DNA from: Bowdeniella nasicola
Lineage (GTDB): Bacteria; Actinomycetota; Actinomycetes; Actinomycetales; Actinomycetaceae
Direction: 5' to 3'
Length of the DNA stretch: 64,000 nucleotides
Assembly: GCF_001907295.1 (NCBI RefSeq)
Contig: NZ_MQVR01000002.1
Coordinates: 20,003 to 84,002, forward strand
Below, in pieces: positions 37,395 through 48,753 of this stretch (positions within the stretch are counted from its first letter, which is position 1; the number at the start of each line of letters is the position of its first letter). Made by a program: the position numbers and the translations under genes. Below the pieces are notes generated by a model, which saw nothing but the letters and a program-made list of their open reading frames with translations, searched no databases and was not told the DNA's origin.

Positions 37395-38343
37395 TCGCGG
37401 TCCTTTCACTGGCGATGAATGCGGCGCGGGCGGCGCCCACGATCGCGGCGTGCGAGCCGAGGGTGGCGGGCACGATGGGGATGTCGCGCACGAGCGGGAC
37501 GAGCTGTGCGCGGGCGGCGGCGACCATCGGATCGAACCACGTCGGTCCGGCTCCGAGCATGCCCCCGCCGATGACGACGACGTCGGGATCGAGCACCGTG
37601 ACGAGCGCGGCGACGGCGGTCCCGACCGCGCGGGCCGAATCGGCAATGACCTGGGCGGCGAGCTCGTCGCCCGCCCCGGCCGCGCGGTGGACGTCGATCG
37701 CGGTCGTGAGGGAGCGGTCTCCCCCGCGGGCGTGGTAGACGCGCACCTGGGAGGGGCCGGCGCCGAGCGCCTCGAGGTGGCCGGTGATGCCGCACGTGCA
37801 CGCGATATCGTCGGCGCCCGGGATCGGCAGGTGGCCGATCTCGCCCGCGAAGTGGTTGCGGCTGCGCAGCGGCTCGCCGTCGAGGATAACGGCGCCGCCG
37901 ACGCCGGTACCGACGGCGATCATCGCGGCGCAGTGCGCGCCGGCGGCCGCGCCCTTCCAAGCTTCGCCCGCGGCATGCGCGTCGACATCGTTTTCGACCT
38001 GGACGGTGATGGCGGGCAGGACGTCGGCGAGGCGCTCGGCGATGCCGTCGGCCAGGCGCGTGCCCGTCCAGTCGGTGATGGCGTCCGTCGCGGAGATGAC
38101 GGTGCCGCGCTCCGGGTCGATGACGCCCGCACTGCCGAGCCCGATCGCGCACGGGGCGGGCAGGTTTTTGGCGTCGGCAAGGACCGTGCGCGCAAGCGAG
38201 GCGATATCGTCAAGGATCTCGCTCGGCCCATCATGCGCGCGGGTCGGGCAGGTGCGCACGGGCGTGCACACCTGCCCAGTCTCAGCGACGAGCGCGGCGG
38301 CGATTTTGGTGCCGCCGAGGTCGATCCCGAGCGCGTAGCGCAT
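37387..38343 (-). CDS. nanK: N-acetylmannosamine kinase NanK (ROK family)
   Basis: Phosphorylates ManNAc to ManNAc-6-P. The 318-aa ROK kinase shows GIDLGGTKIAAALV at the start, AVGTGVGGAVILDGE in the middle, the GEIGH motif and the zinc segment CTCGITGHLEALG, where the usual third Cys (CGxxGC) is His. Its ATG overlaps the lyase stop by one base. The kinase role comes from its place between lyase and epimerase. Confidence 0.88.
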   Translation of the reverse strand: MRYALGIDLGGTKIAAALVAETGQVCTPVRTCPTRAHDGPSEILDDIASLARTVLADAKNLPAPCAIGLGSAGVIDPERGTVISATDAITDWTGTRLADGIAERLADVLPAITVQVENDVDAHAAGEAWKGAAAGAHCAAMIAVGTGVGGAVILDGEPLRSRNHFAGEIGHLPIPGADDIACTCGITGHLEALGAGPSQVRVYHARGGDRSLTTAIDVHRAAGAGDELAAQVIADSARAVGTAVAALVTVLDPDVVVIGGGMLGAGPTWFDPMVAAARAQLVPLVRDIPIVPATLGSHAAIVGAARAAFIASERTAND

Positions 38344-39266
38344 TAGTCGACCAGCCCGTTGGCCTTCACGATGTCCGCGACGCGGGCGGCGTCCTCCTCG
38401 GACAGCGGTCGGTTCGGGAACGCCATGACGTTGTTCGGGATGATCCCGCGCGTCATCATCGCGGTCTTGAACGCGCCGACGCCGGTGACATCGCCGGAGC
38501 GGCCACGCGGCGCGAAGACGATCTCAAAGCCTCGTGCGAGGCGGTCCTGCTCATTGCGAACAGCCTCCCAGTCGCCGCGCTGGGCCGCGTCGTACAGCGC
38601 GACATAGCCGTGCGGGTCGACGTTGCCGTAGCCGGGCACGACACCGTCAGCGCCCATGAGGAGGCAGCCGTCGACGGCGAGCTCGTGGCCGGTGAGCAGG
38701 CTCAGCGGGGAGCCGGCGTCGCGGTTGGCCATGACGAGGCGACGGAAGGACACGTCGTCGCCCGAGGAGTCCTTCACCCCCGCGATGACGCCTTCCTTCG
38801 CGAGCGCGATGAGGAGGCCGACGGAGAGCTTGACGCGGTTCAGGCGCACCGGCACGTCGTAGGCGTAGATCGGCAGGTCGACGGCGGCCTTCACGGCGCG
38901 GAAGTGATCGGCGATTTCGGATTCGTCGCTGAGCGCATAGAACGGGACGGTGACGACGATGCCGTCGGCGCCGAGGGCCTTGGCGCGGCGAGCCTGCTCG
39001 ATCACGCGCTTGGTCGTCATATCCATGACGCCGGCGATGACCGGGACGCGACCGTTTGCGGCCTCGACCGTCGCACGCAGCACGGTGTCGCGCTCCGCGT
39101 CGGTGAAATAGGGAACTTCGGAGGTGGAGCCGAGCGAGAACAGGCCGTGGCAGCCCGCCTCGATCAGGTAGTCGACGAGTCCCTTCAAGGCGGGAACGTC
39201 GATGTCACCAGCCTCGGTCAGCGGAGTGACGACGGGCGGGACGACTCCGCGCAGTGGCGTTGTCAT
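38343..39266 (-). CDS. nanA: N-acetylneuraminate lyase-like aldolase (DHDPS family)
   Basis: Class I aldolase of the DapA/NanA family, 307 aa. The Schiff-base Lys is in GVKDSSGDD near residue 164 and the catalytic Tyr in YAYDVP near 136; the GSTSE loop near residue 47 replaces the usual GSTGE. In this operon it should split N-acetylneuraminate into ManNAc and pyruvate. The family also contains other aldolases, so the assignment rests on the nanK-nanE neighbours. Confidence 0.85.
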   Translation of the reverse strand: MTTPLRGVVPPVVTPLTEAGDIDVPALKGLVDYLIEAGCHGLFSLGSTSEVPYFTDAERDTVLRATVEAANGRVPVIAGVMDMTTKRVIEQARRAKALGADGIVVTVPFYALSDESEIADHFRAVKAAVDLPIYAYDVPVRLNRVKLSVGLLIALAKEGVIAGVKDSSGDDVSFRRLVMANRDAGSPLSLLTGHELAVDGCLLMGADGVVPGYGNVDPHGYVALYDAAQRGDWEAVRNEQDRLARGFEIVFAPRGRSGDVTGVGAFKTAMMTRGIIPNNVMAFPNRPLSEEDAARVADIVKANGLVD

Positions 39267-39290
39267 GATTTCCTTCTCTTTCGGGTGTAA

Positions 39291-40078
39291 CTAGGCGAGC
39301 GACGGCACCGCGGACAGCAGCATCTTCGTGTAGTCATCGTGCGGGTCGGCGAAGATGTCGGCCGTGGGCCGCTCTTCGACGATCTGCCCGAGGTACATCA
39401 CGGCGATCCGGTCGGAGATGTATCGCACCGTATTGATGTCGTGGGAGATGAAGACGAGCCCGAGCCCGAGCCGCGCCTTCAGATCGGTCAACAGGTTGAG
39501 CACCTGCGCACGCACCGACACGTCGAGCGCCGACGTGGGTTCGTCGGCGATGATGACGTCCGGTTCGAGCGCGAGTGCGCGAGCGATGGCCACGCGCTGG
39601 CGCTGGCCACCGGAAATCTGTCGTGGCAGCACGTCGAGCGCCGACTGCGGCAGCCCGACGAGGTCGAGCAGTTCTTTCACGCGCGCGAGGCGCGAGGCGG
39701 CGTCGCCGATGCCGTGGACCTTCAGCGGGTCCGTCAGCACGTCGCGCACGACCATGCGCGGGTTGAGCGCGGTCGCCGGGTCCTGGAAGACGACGGAGAT
39801 CGCGCGCCCGAGCTCCTTGCGGGAGGCGGCGTTCTGGCGCATCGGCTTGCCTTTGAACAGCACCTCGCCCTTCGTCGGCTCTTGCAGGCCGACCATGACG
39901 CGGGCCGTCGTGGACTTGCCACAGCCGGATTCGCCGACGATGCCGAGGGTCTCGCCGCGGCTGATCGACAGGTCGACGTCGTTGACGGCGTGGACCTTAT
40001 CGGGGCGGAAAAGTTTTCCCGTACGCGAGGTGTGGATGACGTGCACCCCGCGCAGTTCGATGACGGGTACCTCGCTCA

Positions 40079-40079
<1 letters not shown>
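39291..40079 (-). CDS. ABC transporter ATPase, DppF/OppF type (sialic acid importer)
   Basis: ATP-binding subunit, 262 aa. Walker A is GESGCGKSTTAR, the signature is ISGGQRQRVAIARAL and Walker B is VIIADEPTSALD. It belongs to the peptide/nickel/opine subfamily. Its ATG overlaps the stop of the fused permease-ATPase gene by one base, so it supplies the second ATPase of one importer, equivalent to SiaI in the Corynebacterium glutamicum SiaEFGI system. Confidence 0.9.
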
Positions 40080-42121
<2,042 letters not shown>

Positions 42122-42123
42122 GG

Positions 42124-43092
42124 TTACACGCTCCTAATCCGCGGGTTGACGAGCACGTAGAGCAGGTCAACGATGATGTTGATCACGATGAAGGCAATGG
42201 AGACGGTGAGCGTCACGCCCTGGACGAGGTAGACGTCATTGCGCTTGACGCCGTCCAGGATCAGCTGGCCCATGGCCTGAATGTTGAAGATGATCTCGAT
42301 GACGACGGCGCCACCCATGAGGTAGCCGACGCGCAGGCCGAGCACCGTGATGGGCGTGATGAGCGCGTTGCGCAGGACGTTACGGCCGATGACGACACCC
42401 TTGGGGATGCCGGCGCCGATCGCGGTGCGGACGTAGTCGCGGTCGAGTTCTTCGACCATCGCCGTGCGGATGACGCGCGTGAGCGAGCCCGACACGGGGA
42501 TCGCGAGCGCGAGCGACGGCAAGAAGATATTGCGCAGGTAGGTCGCGGGGTCTTCGCTAAACGGCACCCAGTTCGTCACGAGCGCGGGGAACGTTCCGGT
42601 TCCCGACGGCACGGTACCGAAGGCCTGGATCATGAGGATCGCGAGCCAGAACGACGGGGTCGCGAGCGAGGCGATGGAGACGACACGGATGATCTGGTCG
42701 GGCCAGCGGTCGCGGTAGAGGGCGGCGATGACGCCGAGGACGAAGGAGATGACGATCGCGATCGCGAGGCCGACGAAGGTCAGCTGCAGCGTGATCGGGA
42801 AGGCATCGGCGACGAGCGAGTTCACTGAGGTGTAGCCCGTGGAGCGTCCCAGATCGAAGGAGGTGATGAGGCCCCACAGGAACCGGCCGTAGCGCACGAT
42901 GAGTGGGTCGTTCAGGCCGTGCTCGATGCGGTAGGCCTCGACGGCGTCGGCGGAGGCCGATTCGCCCAGCGCGAGGCGGGCGGGATCGGCGGGAGAAAAC
43001 GACATGACGAAGAATACGAGGAACGTCACGCCGAGAATCATGATCGGCAATGCAACTAATCGCCTGCCGATAAGGCGAATCAGGTTAGACAC
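42124..43092 (-). CDS. ABC transporter permease, DppB type (sialic acid importer)
   Basis: Inner-membrane permease, 322 aa with about six spans. The DppB signature near the start (FFVMSFSPADPARLALGESA) and the EAA-like DRDYVRTAIGAGIPKGVVIG are visible. It pairs with the permease half of the following fusion protein. A 12-bp hairpin separates it from the binding-protein gene, which would favour higher expression of the latter. Confidence 0.9.
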   Translation of the reverse strand: MSNLIRLIGRRLVALPIMILGVTFLVFFVMSFSPADPARLALGESASADAVEAYRIEHGLNDPLIVRYGRFLWGLITSFDLGRSTGYTSVNSLVADAFPITLQLTFVGLAIAIVISFVLGVIAALYRDRWPDQIIRVVSIASLATPSFWLAILMIQAFGTVPSGTGTFPALVTNWVPFSEDPATYLRNIFLPSLALAIPVSGSLTRVIRTAMVEELDRDYVRTAIGAGIPKGVVIGRNVLRNALITPITVLGLRVGYLMGGAVVIEIIFNIQAMGQLILDGVKRNDVYLVQGVTLTVSIAFIVINIIVDLLYVLVNPRIRSV

Positions 43093-43135
43093 GCGTGGCT
43101 ACTTCCTTGGAGTTTTGGGCAGCATGAAACAGACG

Positions 43136-43165
43136 GTGGCGGCCATCTGGGTCGATGGCCGCCAC
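43136..43165 (-). other. Intercistronic hairpin after the binding-protein gene
   Basis: A perfect 12-bp inverted repeat, GTGGCGGCCATC (43136-43147) with GATGGCCGCCAC (43154-43165), and a 6-base loop. It lies 22 bases past the binding-protein stop and before the permease start. It could act as a leaky terminator or 3' stabiliser. Confidence 0.65.
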
Positions 43166-43187
43166 GTCATGTCGGCAGCGAGAGTTG

Positions 43188-44810
43188 CTACTGCGTCGTT
43201 GAGACGTCGACGAACGACAGGCCGGTCAGCGAAATCGGCTTGAAGTCGGGCAGCGTCTGCGGATCCCACGCGGAGGGAGCCTTGCGGTGGAAGAGCGGGT
43301 ACAGCGGGACCTGCTCGGAGATCACGTCGAAGACCTCGTGCCACGTGGCCTTCTGCTCTTCGCCGTTCTGCTCGGCGGCCTTGGCCAGCAGATCGGTGAC
43401 CTGCTTATGCGCCTCGGCGCCCTTCCAGTGCATGCGGGTGTCAGTCCAGATGTCGCCACCGAACCACCAGCGCAGCAGGAGGTCGGAATCATCACCGAAG
43501 ACCGAGGGGTCACCGGGGGCGACGACGATATCCCAGTTGTCGTTGGAGTCGATGGTGTTGTACAGGTCCGCCGACTGCATCTCGTTGAATTCGACCTGGA
43601 GGCCGACGGCCTCGAGCGATTCCTTGATGATCGGGGTGCACTGCTTGACCCAGTCGTGGTCGGTCACGTTCATGCGGACCTTGGTCAGGCCGGTCTCTCC
43701 CAGCAGCGACTTCGACTTGTCGGCGTCGAGCGAGTAGACGACCTTGGCCTTCTTGTAGTCGCGGTGGTTTTCCTGCACGAAGCACGACGCGGCCTTCGCC
43801 TGGCCGAGCAGGCCGGTGTTGATGACCTTGTCCATGTCGAGCGCGTACATCGCGGCCTGGCGGTTCTTCAGGTCCTTCATCGGCGAGTTGTCACCGTTGT
43901 TGAACATGATGAACAGGAGGCCGAAGCCCTGGACGGACTCGACGGACGCGGAGCCCTTGACCTGCTCGATCGACAGGTAGGGCACCGAGTCGATGGCCTG
44001 GACGGCCTTGGACTCGATGGCGTTGGTGCGGGTGGAGGCATCGGGAACGATGCGCCACACCATCTTGTCCGCCTTGGCCGGCTTCGGGCCGGTGTAGTCG
44101 GCGAACTTTTCGAAGGAGACCTGCTTGGACTGGGCGCCGTTATCGGTCATCTTGTACGGACCGGTGCCCACCGGCTTGGCGTCGAACGCGTCCTTGTCCG
44201 CCGCGGCAGCCTTGGGGACGATCTTGACGGTCGAGAGGCGTTCCTTCAGCAGCGAGAAGGGGTACTTCAGCTTGAAGGTGACGGTCTTGTCGTCCTTCGC
44301 ACTGACCGAATCGATGAACGGGATGAAACCGGCGTACAGTGACTTGTTGGCCGGGTCCATGACGCGCTCGAAGGAGAATACGACGTCTTCGGTCGTGACG
44401 TTCTCACCGTTGTGGAACTTCGCGCCATCGCGGAGCGTCACTTCGTAGGTGGTGTCGTCGACCTTGACGGGCTCGTCATCCTTGGACAGCGCCGCGTAGC
44501 AGGTGCGGTCCTCGGTCGGCATGATCTCGAACAGGCCTTCCATGGTGTGCCAGTTCGCGGCGATCGTGAGGGCCGCGGTGGTCGTCATGGGGTCATAGCC
44601 ATTGGTGCCGAGTTCATAGGAAATGCCGGCGTTGATGGTGCCACCCTCGGTCTTGGGCTTCGCGCCCTCCCCGGAGGTTCCACCCTTGGTGTCTCCGCCC
44701 TTGTCACCGCCACACGCGGACAGGGTCGCAGCAATTCCGGCAGCGGCGGTGAGGGTACCCGCGAGCTTCAAGAAGCTACGACGGTCGGTCCCTCCCAGTG
44801 GATTCGTCAT
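43188..44810 (-). CDS. Sialic acid-type solute-binding lipoprotein (family 5, Tat signal)
   Basis: Extracellular binding protein of family SBP_bac_5, 540 aa. The N-terminus has a twin-arginine motif (DRRSFLKLAG), a hydrophobic stretch and the lipobox LSAC, so it looks like a Tat-exported lipoprotein. Family features are DVVFSFERVMDP and the late GDPSVFGDDSDLLLRWWFGG. The ATG at 44810 has GGAG 6-7 bases upstream. It heads a seven-gene operon with importer and nanA-nanK-nanE, hence the substrate call; peptide specificity cannot be excluded from sequence alone. Confidence 0.85.
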   Translation of the reverse strand: MTNPLGGTDRRSFLKLAGTLTAAAGIAATLSACGGDKGGDTKGGTSGEGAKPKTEGGTINAGISYELGTNGYDPMTTTAALTIAANWHTMEGLFEIMPTEDRTCYAALSKDDEPVKVDDTTYEVTLRDGAKFHNGENVTTEDVVFSFERVMDPANKSLYAGFIPFIDSVSAKDDKTVTFKLKYPFSLLKERLSTVKIVPKAAAADKDAFDAKPVGTGPYKMTDNGAQSKQVSFEKFADYTGPKPAKADKMVWRIVPDASTRTNAIESKAVQAIDSVPYLSIEQVKGSASVESVQGFGLLFIMFNNGDNSPMKDLKNRQAAMYALDMDKVINTGLLGQAKAASCFVQENHRDYKKAKVVYSLDADKSKSLLGETGLTKVRMNVTDHDWVKQCTPIIKESLEAVGLQVEFNEMQSADLYNTIDSNDNWDIVVAPGDPSVFGDDSDLLLRWWFGGDIWTDTRMHWKGAEAHKQVTDLLAKAAEQNGEEQKATWHEVFDVISEQVPLYPLFHRKAPSAWDPQTLPDFKPISLTGLSFVDVSTTQ

Positions 44811-44826
44811 TGAAATCTCCTGACTT

Positions 44827-44847
44827 ATCGGACGTCTGATGTCTGAC
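44827..44847. promoter_or_regulatory. Candidate operator of the sialic acid operon
   Basis: ATCGGACGTCTGAT (44827-44840) is symmetrical as ATCnGACGTCnGAT, and the half-site GTCTGA is repeated directly at 44841-44846. It lies between the presumed transcription start (about 44853) and the ribosome site of the binding-protein gene, a place where a repressor would block elongation. FCD-type GntR regulators bind short sites of GT-n-AC form, so the adjacent divergent regulator is the likely ligand. Confidence 0.5.
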
Positions 44848-44859
44848 GCTGGTAGACTC

Positions 44860-44888
44860 AGATTACCCGGTGTTTCGACGCGATGCAA
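44860..44888 (-). promoter_or_regulatory. Promoter of the sialic acid operon
   Basis: TTGCAT (44883-44888) and TAATCT (44860-44865) on the minus strand with exactly 17 bases between them, 50-75 bases upstream of the binding-protein ATG. This is one of the best promoter matches in the window. Confidence 0.65.
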
Positions 44889-44958
44889 GAAAATCGACTT
44901 TGTGACTCCGTGCGCCCGGAGGATATCCTTTGTGCCCTCGTAATTGAAAGGCAACCCC

Positions 44959-45690
44959 ATGGCTCTCTCGACCACTCGGCAACGTGGTTCCCGGCTCCTG
45001 CACGCCTCGACGATGCAGGAGATTAAGGACCTCATTTTGCGCAAGGGACTACGTCCCGGCGACGCGATACCGACCGAGACCGAGTTGTGCGAGATCCTCA
45101 ACGTCTCGCGCTCGTCCGTGCGGGAAGCCATCCGCACCCTCGCCGCGCTCGATATTGTCGAGGTCCGGCACGGGACGGGCACGTTCGTCGGCAAGATGTC
45201 GCTGCAGCCGATGATCGACTCCATCGTCTTTCGCGGCGCCATGGCCCAAGACTCTGGCCTGCAGGTCCTGCGCGAGATCGTCGATGTGCGACACCGGCTC
45301 GACGTGTCGATCGGTCCGAGCCTCGTGCAGGTGATGAAGGGCAAGCGACACGACGACATATGGCGCGTCGTCACTGAGATGAATGAGAAGGCAGAAAACG
45401 GCGAAGTCTTCGCCGACGAGGACCGCGCCTTTCACGTCATGCTGGGCGAGCCGTTGAACTCCGAACTCATGACGCAGCTCGTCGAGGCGTTTTGGAAGAT
45501 CCACATGGTGACGGCGCCGATGCTCGGCGTGCCGACGCCCGAGGACATCGTCATTACGGCCCGCTCGCACGGGGATATGCTGCAGGCCGCCGAAGACGGC
45601 GACCTCGCTGCCTACCTCTCCGCGGTCGCGCAGCACTACAAGCCCATCATCCGCAACATCGAGCGGGTGGCGAGCGCGCAACAGCGCTAG
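44959..45690 (+). CDS. GntR-family regulator with FCD domain, likely NanR
   Basis: Transcription regulator, 243 aa. Residues about 15-75 form the winged helix (LRPGDAIPTETELCEILNVS then RSSVREAIRTL); about 95-235 is an FCD ligand domain with metal-binding His/Asp positions (DEDRAFHVMLGE, ARSHGDMLQA). It is divergent from the sialic acid operon with a 148-base shared region that contains a candidate operator, so it probably controls that operon and responds to a sialic acid intermediate. The ATG at 44959 has GAAAGG upstream. Its TAG overlaps the convergent esterase TAG as CTAG. Confidence 0.85.
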   Translation: MALSTTRQRGSRLLHASTMQEIKDLILRKGLRPGDAIPTETELCEILNVSRSSVREAIRTLAALDIVEVRHGTGTFVGKMSLQPMIDSIVFRGAMAQDSGLQVLREIVDVRHRLDVSIGPSLVQVMKGKRHDDIWRVVTEMNEKAENGEVFADEDRAFHVMLGEPLNSELMTQLVEAFWKIHMVTAPMLGVPTPEDIVITARSHGDMLQAAEDGDLAAYLSAVAQHYKPIIRNIERVASAQQR

Positions 45691-46694
45691 GAGTGCAGCA
45701 CCTCGCGCAGCGCTGAGATCATCGAGGCGCGGAAGGTGCGCATCTTCGGGGCATCGGGCGCGAGCCCATCGGCCGCGTGGTACATGCCCGGCACGGCGAC
45801 GAGTTCGACCTCAACGCCCGCTTCGCGCAGCCGCCGCGCATATTCGAGGTCCTCATCAAAGAACAGATCGAGGTCACCGACGCCGATCCATGCCGGCGGC
45901 AGGCCGGACAAGTCCTCGCGCTCGGCAGGCACCGCATAGGGACGACCATCGCGCGGGCGCGGCAGGGCGCCCAGGTAGCTGCGCCAGCCGTAACGGTTCG
46001 CCGACGGCGTCCAGGAAAACTCGCCGCGGCCCGGGGTCGGCCGCTGGCCGGTTGTCGCATCGAGCATCGGGTAAATGAGCGCCTGGAACGCCACCGGGAT
46101 GCCCTCATCATGCGCCCGCTGGACCGCAGCGGCGGCCAGCCCCCCACCGGCGCTCGCGCCGATGACGACGATCTTGTCCGGGTTGAACTTCCCGGCCTTC
46201 GCCTCCTCGTACGCCCAGCGGATGGCGGCGACGCAGTCATCGATTGCGGCAGGATAGGGGTGCTCGGGAGCGAGCCGGTAGTCGACACTGACGACCGTGG
46301 TCCCGAGATCGTGAGCGAGCTTGGAGCACGATTCGATATCGAGTTCGGTGCTGCCCATGATGAGGCCACCGCCATGGATCCACACGGCGATGCCATCGGA
46401 GAGTTCGACGCCCGTGGGCTCGAAGGTGTACAGGTCGACCTCGTGGTTATCGGTGCTCGACGCGGTCGGCGTCGTCACGAACCCCACGCCGACGCCCTCG
46501 ATGGGCTCCGTCGGCTTGTGGACGATATTCGTGTAGTACCACAGCACTGCGGGGTTGTTCGCTGGAAATACGCGGTAGTTAAACCGGTGGCGCAGCGTCG
46601 GGTCGGACTTTGCGACGGCGCGACTACGGTGCACGAGCCAGGTCAGAGCTCCCGCTCCGAGAGCGAGGGCAGCGGCGGTGGTGGTCTTGCTCAT
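45687..46694 (-). CDS. Alpha/beta hydrolase, hormone-sensitive lipase-like esterase
   Basis: Esterase of 335 aa. A short N-terminal hydrophobic segment (AALALGAGALTWLV) suggests membrane association. The oxyanion motif is IHGGGLIMGS near residue 110, the nucleophile is in GASAGGG, the acid in GDLDLFFDE and the His in MYHAADG. A possible role is removal of acyl groups, for example O-acetyl groups of sialic acids, but only the location supports that. It is on the opposite strand to the regulator and lies directly after rplA. AAGGAG stands 11 bases upstream of the ATG. Confidence 0.82.
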   Translation of the reverse strand: MSKTTTAAALALGAGALTWLVHRSRAVAKSDPTLRHRFNYRVFPANNPAVLWYYTNIVHKPTEPIEGVGVGFVTTPTASSTDNHEVDLYTFEPTGVELSDGIAVWIHGGGLIMGSTELDIESCSKLAHDLGTTVVSVDYRLAPEHPYPAAIDDCVAAIRWAYEEAKAGKFNPDKIVVIGASAGGGLAAAAVQRAHDEGIPVAFQALIYPMLDATTGQRPTPGRGEFSWTPSANRYGWRSYLGALPRPRDGRPYAVPAEREDLSGLPPAWIGVGDLDLFFDEDLEYARRLREAGVEVELVAVPGMYHAADGLAPDAPKMRTFRASMISALREVLHS

Positions 46695-46716
46695 GGCGCG
46701 AATTTCTCCTTTACGG

Positions 46717-46751
46717 CGAAGCGCCCCACTGGAGTCCAGCGGGGCGCTTCG
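46717..46751 (-). terminator. Intrinsic hairpin after rplA
   Basis: CGAAGCGCCCC (46717-46727) pairs with GGGGCGCTTCG (46741-46751), with an inner CTGG/CCAG pair. It lies 10 bases after the rplA stop. No T-run follows, and the esterase ribosome site comes next, so some read-through into the esterase gene is possible. Confidence 0.7.
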
Positions 46752-46760
46752 GGGCATCAG

Positions 46761-47477
46761 TTAGGACGCGTCCTCAGAATCGAGGATACGGGTCTTGGTG
46801 GCATCCAGCGGAATGCCGGGGCCCATCGTGGTCGACATGGTCGCCTTGCGGATGTATCGGCCCTTCGAGGAGGCCGGCTTTAGACGCAGGATTTCGTCGA
46901 GCGCCGCCGCGTAGTTCTCCACGAGCTGCTTTTCGGTGAAGGAGGCCTTACCGATGAGGAAGTGGAGGTTGGAGTGCTTGTCCACGCGGAACTCGATGCG
47001 GCCACCCTTGATGTCGTTGACGGCCTTGGCCACGTCCATGGTGACAGTGCCCGTCTTCGGGTTCGGCATAAGGCCACGGGGGCCGAGCACGCGGCCAAGG
47101 CGGCCGACCTTGCCCATCATGTCCGGCGTCGCGACGGCGGCGTCGAAGTCGACGTAGCCTCCGGCAACCTTCTCGATGAGCTCGTCGCCACCGACTTCGT
47201 CGGCTCCGGCGTCCAGTGCCTGCTGGGCGCGCTCACCCACGGCGAAGACCAGGACCCGGGCGGTCTTGCCGGTGCCGTGCGGCAGGTTGACGGTGCCGCG
47301 CACCATCTGGTCTGCCTTACGGGGATCGACGCCGAGACGGAACACGACATCGACCGTGGAGTCGAACTTGGTAGTGGCGGTTTCTTTCGCGATGCGAACG
47401 GCATCCTGGGGGCCGTACAGCTCGCCGGGGTGGATCTTCTCCTGCCCCTTCAGGTAGTTCTTGCTGCGCTTTGCCAT
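46761..47477 (-). CDS. rplA: 50S ribosomal protein L1
   Basis: L1 of the E-site stalk, 238 aa. [20 protein letters not shown] is the family signature; the start [15 protein letters not shown] is normal. It follows rplK by 61 bases. In most bacteria rplJ follows directly; here a 10-kb island intervenes. Confidence 0.98.
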   Translation of the reverse strand: MAKRSKNYLKGQEKIHPGELYGPQDAVRIAKETATTKFDSTVDVVFRLGVDPRKADQMVRGTVNLPHGTGKTARVLVFAVGERAQQALDAGADEVGGDELIEKVAGGYVDFDAAVATPDMMGKVGRLGRVLGPRGLMPNPKTGTVTMDVAKAVNDIKGGRIEFRVDKHSNLHFLIGKASFTEKQLVENYAAALDEILRLKPASSKGRYIRKATMSTTMGPGIPLDATKTRILDSEDAS

Positions 47478-47538
47478 CTGCTTATTTCTCCTTGCAGTCG
47501 TGGTACGGAGCGCGCGGCTCCTGCCACTGTGGGGGTGA

Positions 47539-47970
47539 TTAGCCTTCGACCTCGATGCCCATGGAACGGGCGGTGCCGGCGATGATCTTCGCGGCGGCGT
47601 CGATGTCGTTAGCGTTGAGGTCGGCCATCTTGGTCTGGGCGATCTCTTCGACCTGGGCGCGGGTCAGCTTGCCCACCTTTTCGGTGTTCGGGCGGCCCGA
47701 AGCCTTCTGCAGACCGGCAGCCTTCTTGATGAGTTCCGCCGCCGGCGGGGTCTTCGTGATGAACGTGAAGGAGCGGTCTTCGTAAACGGTGATTTCGACC
47801 GGCACGACGTTACCGCGCTGCGACTCAGTCGCGGCGTTGTACGCCTTGCAGAACTCCATGATGTTGACGCCGTGCTGACCGAGCGCGGGACCGATCGGCG
47901 GTGCGGGGTTGGCCGCACCGGCCTGGATCTGGAGCTTGATCAGACCGGCAACCTTCTTCTTGGGAGGCAT
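47539..47970 (-). CDS. rplK: 50S ribosomal protein L11
   Basis: L11 at the GTPase-associated centre, needed for RelA activation, 143 aa. [20 protein letters not shown] and [20 protein letters not shown] are exact. It lies 75 bases after nusG. Confidence 0.98.
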   Translation of the reverse strand: MPPKKKVAGLIKLQIQAGAANPAPPIGPALGQHGVNIMEFCKAYNAATESQRGNVVPVEITVYEDRSFTFITKTPPAAELIKKAAGLQKASGRPNTEKVGKLTRAQVEEIAQTKMADLNANDIDAAAKIIAGTARSMGIEVEG

Positions 47971-48045
47971 GTTGGGTCCTATCTAGTTGGATATGTGGTG
48001 GTGTACCGGCAGGCACCGGCACTGAGCTTTCTGGCAGGCGGGGAA

Positions 48046-48729
48046 CTAGTCCTTCTTCACCTGGTCGAAGCTCAGCTCGACCGGGGTTTCCCGGCCGAAG
48101 ATCGTGACGAGTACCTGCAGCTTCTGGGCTGCGGCATCGATTTCGGAGATCGTGGCCGCCATGGTCTCGAACGGACCATCGGTCACGGTCACGGCCTCGC
48201 CAACCTCGAAGTCGACGAGGATCGGGGTGGCGGTCTCGACGGGCTTGCCGATTTCTTCCGAGGCCTGCTGCGCGACGGACGGCGAGAGCATGTCGAAGAC
48301 CTCGTCGAGCGTCAGCGGGATCGGGTGGTAAGCATCGCCCACGAAGCCGGTAACGCCGGGCGTGTGGCGGACGGCATCCCAGACGCGGTCCCAGGTGGCC
48401 TCATCGTCGTCGAGACGCACGAGGACGTAGGACGGGATGCGAACGCGCGAGACCTTCTTCTGCTTCGTGTTCTTGATCTCGATGACTTCTTCCATCGGGA
48501 CCTGGACTTCGTGGATCTTGTCCTCGACCTGCAGGTATTCGCTGCGCATCTCGAGGTTGGCCTTCACCTTGCGCTCGTAGCCGGCGTAGGTGTGGATGGC
48601 GTACCAGTTACCGTCCTGCATGCGCAGGGAGCGACGCAGATCCTCCAACGGGTCGACCTCGAGCGCGCCGTCAGCAGCGACGTTCTCGTCGCCGGCGGGC
48701 GATTCGGGAGTCTCAATCGTGTCGGACAC
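48046..48729 (-). CDS. nusG: Transcription antitermination factor NusG
   Basis: NusG, 227 aa, links RNA polymerase to Rho or to the ribosome. An acidic N-terminal extension of about 35 residues precedes the NGN domain ([20 protein letters not shown]); a KOW domain with [17 protein letters not shown] ends the protein. The start is a GTG. It is 24 bases after secE. Confidence 0.97.
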   Translation of the reverse strand: MSDTIETPESPAGDENVAADGALEVDPLEDLRRSLRMQDGNWYAIHTYAGYERKVKANLEMRSEYLQVEDKIHEVQVPMEEVIEIKNTKQKKVSRVRIPSYVLVRLDDDEATWDRVWDAVRHTPGVTGFVGDAYHPIPLTLDEVFDMLSPSVAQQASEEIGKPVETATPILVDFEVGEAVTVTDGPFETMAATISEIDAAAQKLQVLVTIFGRETPVELSFDQVKKD

Positions 48730-48753
48730 TGAGAGTTACCTGCCTTTACTGAC

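Noticed and set aside
43188..45374. A longer binding-protein start at 45374
   Set aside because: The added 188 residues run antisense through the regulator and lack a signal peptide; the ATG at 44810 has a ribosome site and a Tat lipoprotein signal.
45049..45681. A 210-codon minus-strand frame opposite the GntR regulator
   Set aside because: The plus-strand product has clear winged-helix and FCD domains; the opposite frame is a shadow.
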